DNA of 7,645 nucleotides. Source: Candidatus Methanovirga basalitermitum (GTDB lineage Archaea > Methanobacteriota > Methanobacteria > Methanobacteriales > Methanobacteriaceae). Where the stretch lies: contig JAISZW010000058.1 of the NCBI GenBank assembly GCA_031284445.1, positions 1-7,645 of the forward strand, given 5' to 3'. Below, one piece after another: positions 6,165 to 7,645 of the stretch (positions are counted from its first letter, which is position 1; each line of letters opens with the position of its first letter). Under the pieces are notes generated by a model. It ran no database searches, was not told the origin of the DNA, and saw only the letters and a program-made list of their open reading frames with translations. Made by a program: the position numbers and the translations under genes.

Positions 6165-6566
6165 CTATTGAATAGCTATTTTTTTTGGAACCAATAAATT
6201 AGTATCAGCCAACCTACAAATATCTGTTCTTGTAATTACTCCAACGGACTCTTCACCTTTAACAACCAAAAGACCACTAACAGCTGCCCTTAACATTAAG
6301 TTAGCACAATCTTTGATACTATCATCTTCATATATTGTAAATAAATTCTTAGACATTACAGATTCAACAGTACTTTCACCATTGTGTGAACTTTTTAAAA
6401 GATTTATCAATTCATTATGAGAAATTACACCCACTAAATTATCATTATCATCAACAACAAACAATCTCTTTATATATGCTTCATACATCTTCTCAAATGT
6501 CCTATTAGGATTTTCATCCTTTTTAACTGAAATTATACCCTTGTTCATTACATCTTTAACCTTCAT
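6165..6566 (-). CDS. Two-CBS-domain protein
   Basis: This cytoplasmic protein of 133 residues from ATG 6566 (134 from TTG 6569) consists almost only of a CBS pair. CBS1 covers about 5-59 (KVKDVMNKGIISVKKDE ... KRLFVVDDNDNLVGVIS). CBS2 covers about 68-124 (VESVMSKNLFTIYEDDS ... SGLLVVKGEESVGVITRTDI). CBS pairs form a Bateman module that typically binds AMP, ATP, SAM or similar adenosyl ligands and signals energy or metabolite state. No enzymatic or membrane domain is attached, so its output must come from a partner. The co-directional winged-helix protein immediately downstream is the obvious candidate. It is the first gene of the operon. ATG 6566 is the likelier start; no strong ribosome binding site is seen. 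Confidence 0.85.
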   Translation of the reverse strand: MKVKDVMNKGIISVKKDENPNRTFEKMYEAYIKRLFVVDDNDNLVGVISHNELINLLKSSHNGESTVESVMSKNLFTIYEDDSIKDCANLMLRAAVSGLLVVKGEESVGVITRTDICRLADTNLLVPKKIAIQ

Positions 6567-6625
6567 CAAACCATTCCAATTAATTGTTTTTTTTTCACTA
6601 ATTTTAATTTAATTTAAGTAGTAAG

Positions 6626-6642
6626 AATATATTATATATAAT
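6626..6642 (-). promoter_or_regulatory. Candidate TATA box of the CBS/winged-helix operon
   Basis: The minus strand reads TATTATATATAATATAT here. It would place a start of transcription near 6600-6610 and a leader of about 40 bases before ATG 6566. No other good TATA-like sequence lies closer to the gene. Confidence 0.4.
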
Positions 6643-6665
6643 ACAGTAGTTCATAAAGTGTTTTT

Positions 6666-6810
6666 ATATTTTTGTTTTTTAGTAGTTTTTAGTTTTATAT
6701 TTTTGCTTTTTTTCTATCAATTAGCTTTTTTCCAATGTTCTATAGGGTTTTGTTTTATAGTTATTCAGTACTTGTTTTCATGATTTTCATGGGTTTTTTC
6801 ATGATTTTTT
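6666..6810. repeat. Low-complexity T-rich region with short direct repeats
   Basis: TATATTTTTG followed by a T-run occurs near 6665 and again near 6695, and TTTTCATGATTTT occurs twice near 6776-6809. The region lies between the CBS operon promoter and the transposase remnant. It may be the decayed left end of that element, but no terminal inverted repeat could be recognised. Confidence 0.3.
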
Positions 6811-6837
6811 CCGTGGAGATGTTAGTTTTATAGATTG

Positions 6838-7645
6838 TTATTTTTTGTTGCTGAATCCTAATTTTTCTTCGGTTGCTCGGTTGATTTGCTTTAGCATGGT
6901 TTTGAATGTCCAAGTTATTTTCGCCGACCACCTTGTTCTGGTATGCTGGTCCATTGGATGTAAATCCGGATGTTGATCAGTAGAAGATCTAATCCTATGT
7001 ATAAAAGTCTTGATTCTGGTTTTTTTTGTGCTGGTATATGTTCATACCTTTGGTTCATTAGTCTGTAGATGAATTCTATTGCAGACGTTTTCTATACTAT
7101 TTAAATGTGTTTTTCAGTAGCATTTACATCTCGTATACCGCATATGCGAAATATTTTATTCCTTTTTCTTTATATTTTCATTTAAAGTATTTAACTACTA
7201 CATTAACTTGTGAATTGGCTTTTTTTTCTTCTGAATTCATAGTATACTCTGTAGAATAACTTTTTTCCAGTTAATAGGTTTCGTATTCTTCCACGGGGTC
7301 TTTTTTTCACACAAGGTATAATAAAAGGTGTTATCCTGTTTTGAAGATAATTTATCACATCTATAGTGTAAAATTCTCTATCAAGGAAAAGTATTTTAAT
7401 TTTAAACCCAATGGCTTCGATTTCTCTTATTAGGAAATCTACTGTATCTTTTAAAGTTTCTCCTTCGAATATATTTCAGCTAAAGTGTGTCGTTTATTTT
7501 CTTAATATTAGGTATATGGACATAAGCATAAAATCGAATAGTTCCTTTTTTAGGTTGGGTTTTAATTCTATCACCATAGTTTTCTTTCACTATAATAATG
7601 GAATATTGATATAATCAATAGCCATATCAATTTCCTATTTATGGT
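6838..7645 (-). pseudogene. Decayed DDE transposase, ISH3-like, cut by the window edge
   Basis: Pieces of a DDE transposase appear in order on the minus strand. They are AIDYINIPLL (first Asp codon 7614-7616), QPKKGTIRFYAYVHIPNIK, the longest clean block with GETLKDTVDFL and LFLDREFYTIDVINYLQ (second Asp 7380-7382), KEKGIKYFAYAVYEM, AIEFIYRLMNQ (Glu 7074-7076), LLYIGLDLLLINIRIYIQW, and ITWTFKTMLKQINRATEEKL up to the stop at 6838-6840. The pieces lie in changing frames, with about six frame changes and several in-frame stops. The gene is therefore inactive unless the sequence is poor. The motif layout is typical of the archaeal ISH3/IS4-like group. Its 5' end lies beyond 7645. Codons such as CCG and CGA near the C-terminus differ from the AT-rich host genes and suggest foreign origin. 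A plus-strand open frame at 7411-7614 is only its shadow. Confidence 0.8.

Noticed and set aside
6424..6432. ACACCC on the plus strand as a partner end for copy B
   Set aside because: It lies within the intact CBS coding sequence and shows no further similarity to the repeat beyond the six bases.
7411..7614. Plus-strand 67-codon open frame
   Set aside because: It is antisense to the transposase remnant, whose family motifs are clear on the minus strand.

Overview
The window looks like chromosomal DNA from an AT-rich methanogenic archaeon of the order Methanobacteriales; a Methanobrevibacter- or Methanosphaera-like host is my best guess. The evidence is a methanogenesis marker protein, two FilR1-type winged-helix regulators, archaeal TATA-like elements, and very AT-rich intergenic DNA with long runs of A and T. 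The genus is an inference and was not tested by any search.

Layout. Positions 1-518 are non-coding and hold one copy of a ~58-bp repeat (61-118, minus) and a few small, doubtful ORFs. A single minus-strand gene at 519-986 encodes methanogenesis marker protein 6. About 1 kb without a convincing gene follows (987-2040). It contains a diverged repeat copy (1424-1475), two perfect inverted repeats, one doubtful 29-codon ORF, and a likely promoter for the next cluster.

Positions 2041-5098 form a plus-strand cluster: two adjacent FilR1-family (DUF1724) regulators 12 bp apart, then a monovalent cation/proton antiporter of the NhaP/CvrA type that lacks the cytoplasmic regulatory domains. The second regulator is very probably co-transcribed with the first. 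The antiporter follows after 61 bp that contain TATA-like sequences, so it may have its own promoter. A hairpin followed by a T-rich run lies just after it. The arrangement suggests, without proving, that the regulators control ion or pH homeostasis.

Positions 5099-5634 separate convergent genes. They hold the terminator-like hairpin, a run of four small A+T-rich hairpins (5463-5538), and the third copy of the repeat (5548-5605). Positions 5635-6566 are a two-gene minus-strand operon: a two-CBS-domain protein, then a protein with two predicted winged-helix-like segments joined by an acidic linker. Together they could form a ligand-responsive regulatory pair.

Positions 6838-7645 hold a heavily decayed minus-strand DDE transposase gene, resembling the archaeal ISH3 group, that runs off the window edge. 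All three catalytic acidic residues can still be found, but across different reading frames.

I see no tRNA, rRNA, CRISPR array, defence system or other clearly new system. The most interesting points are the three-copy repeat, the hairpin array, the amplified N-terminal repeats of the first FilR1 protein, and the CBS/winged-helix pair.
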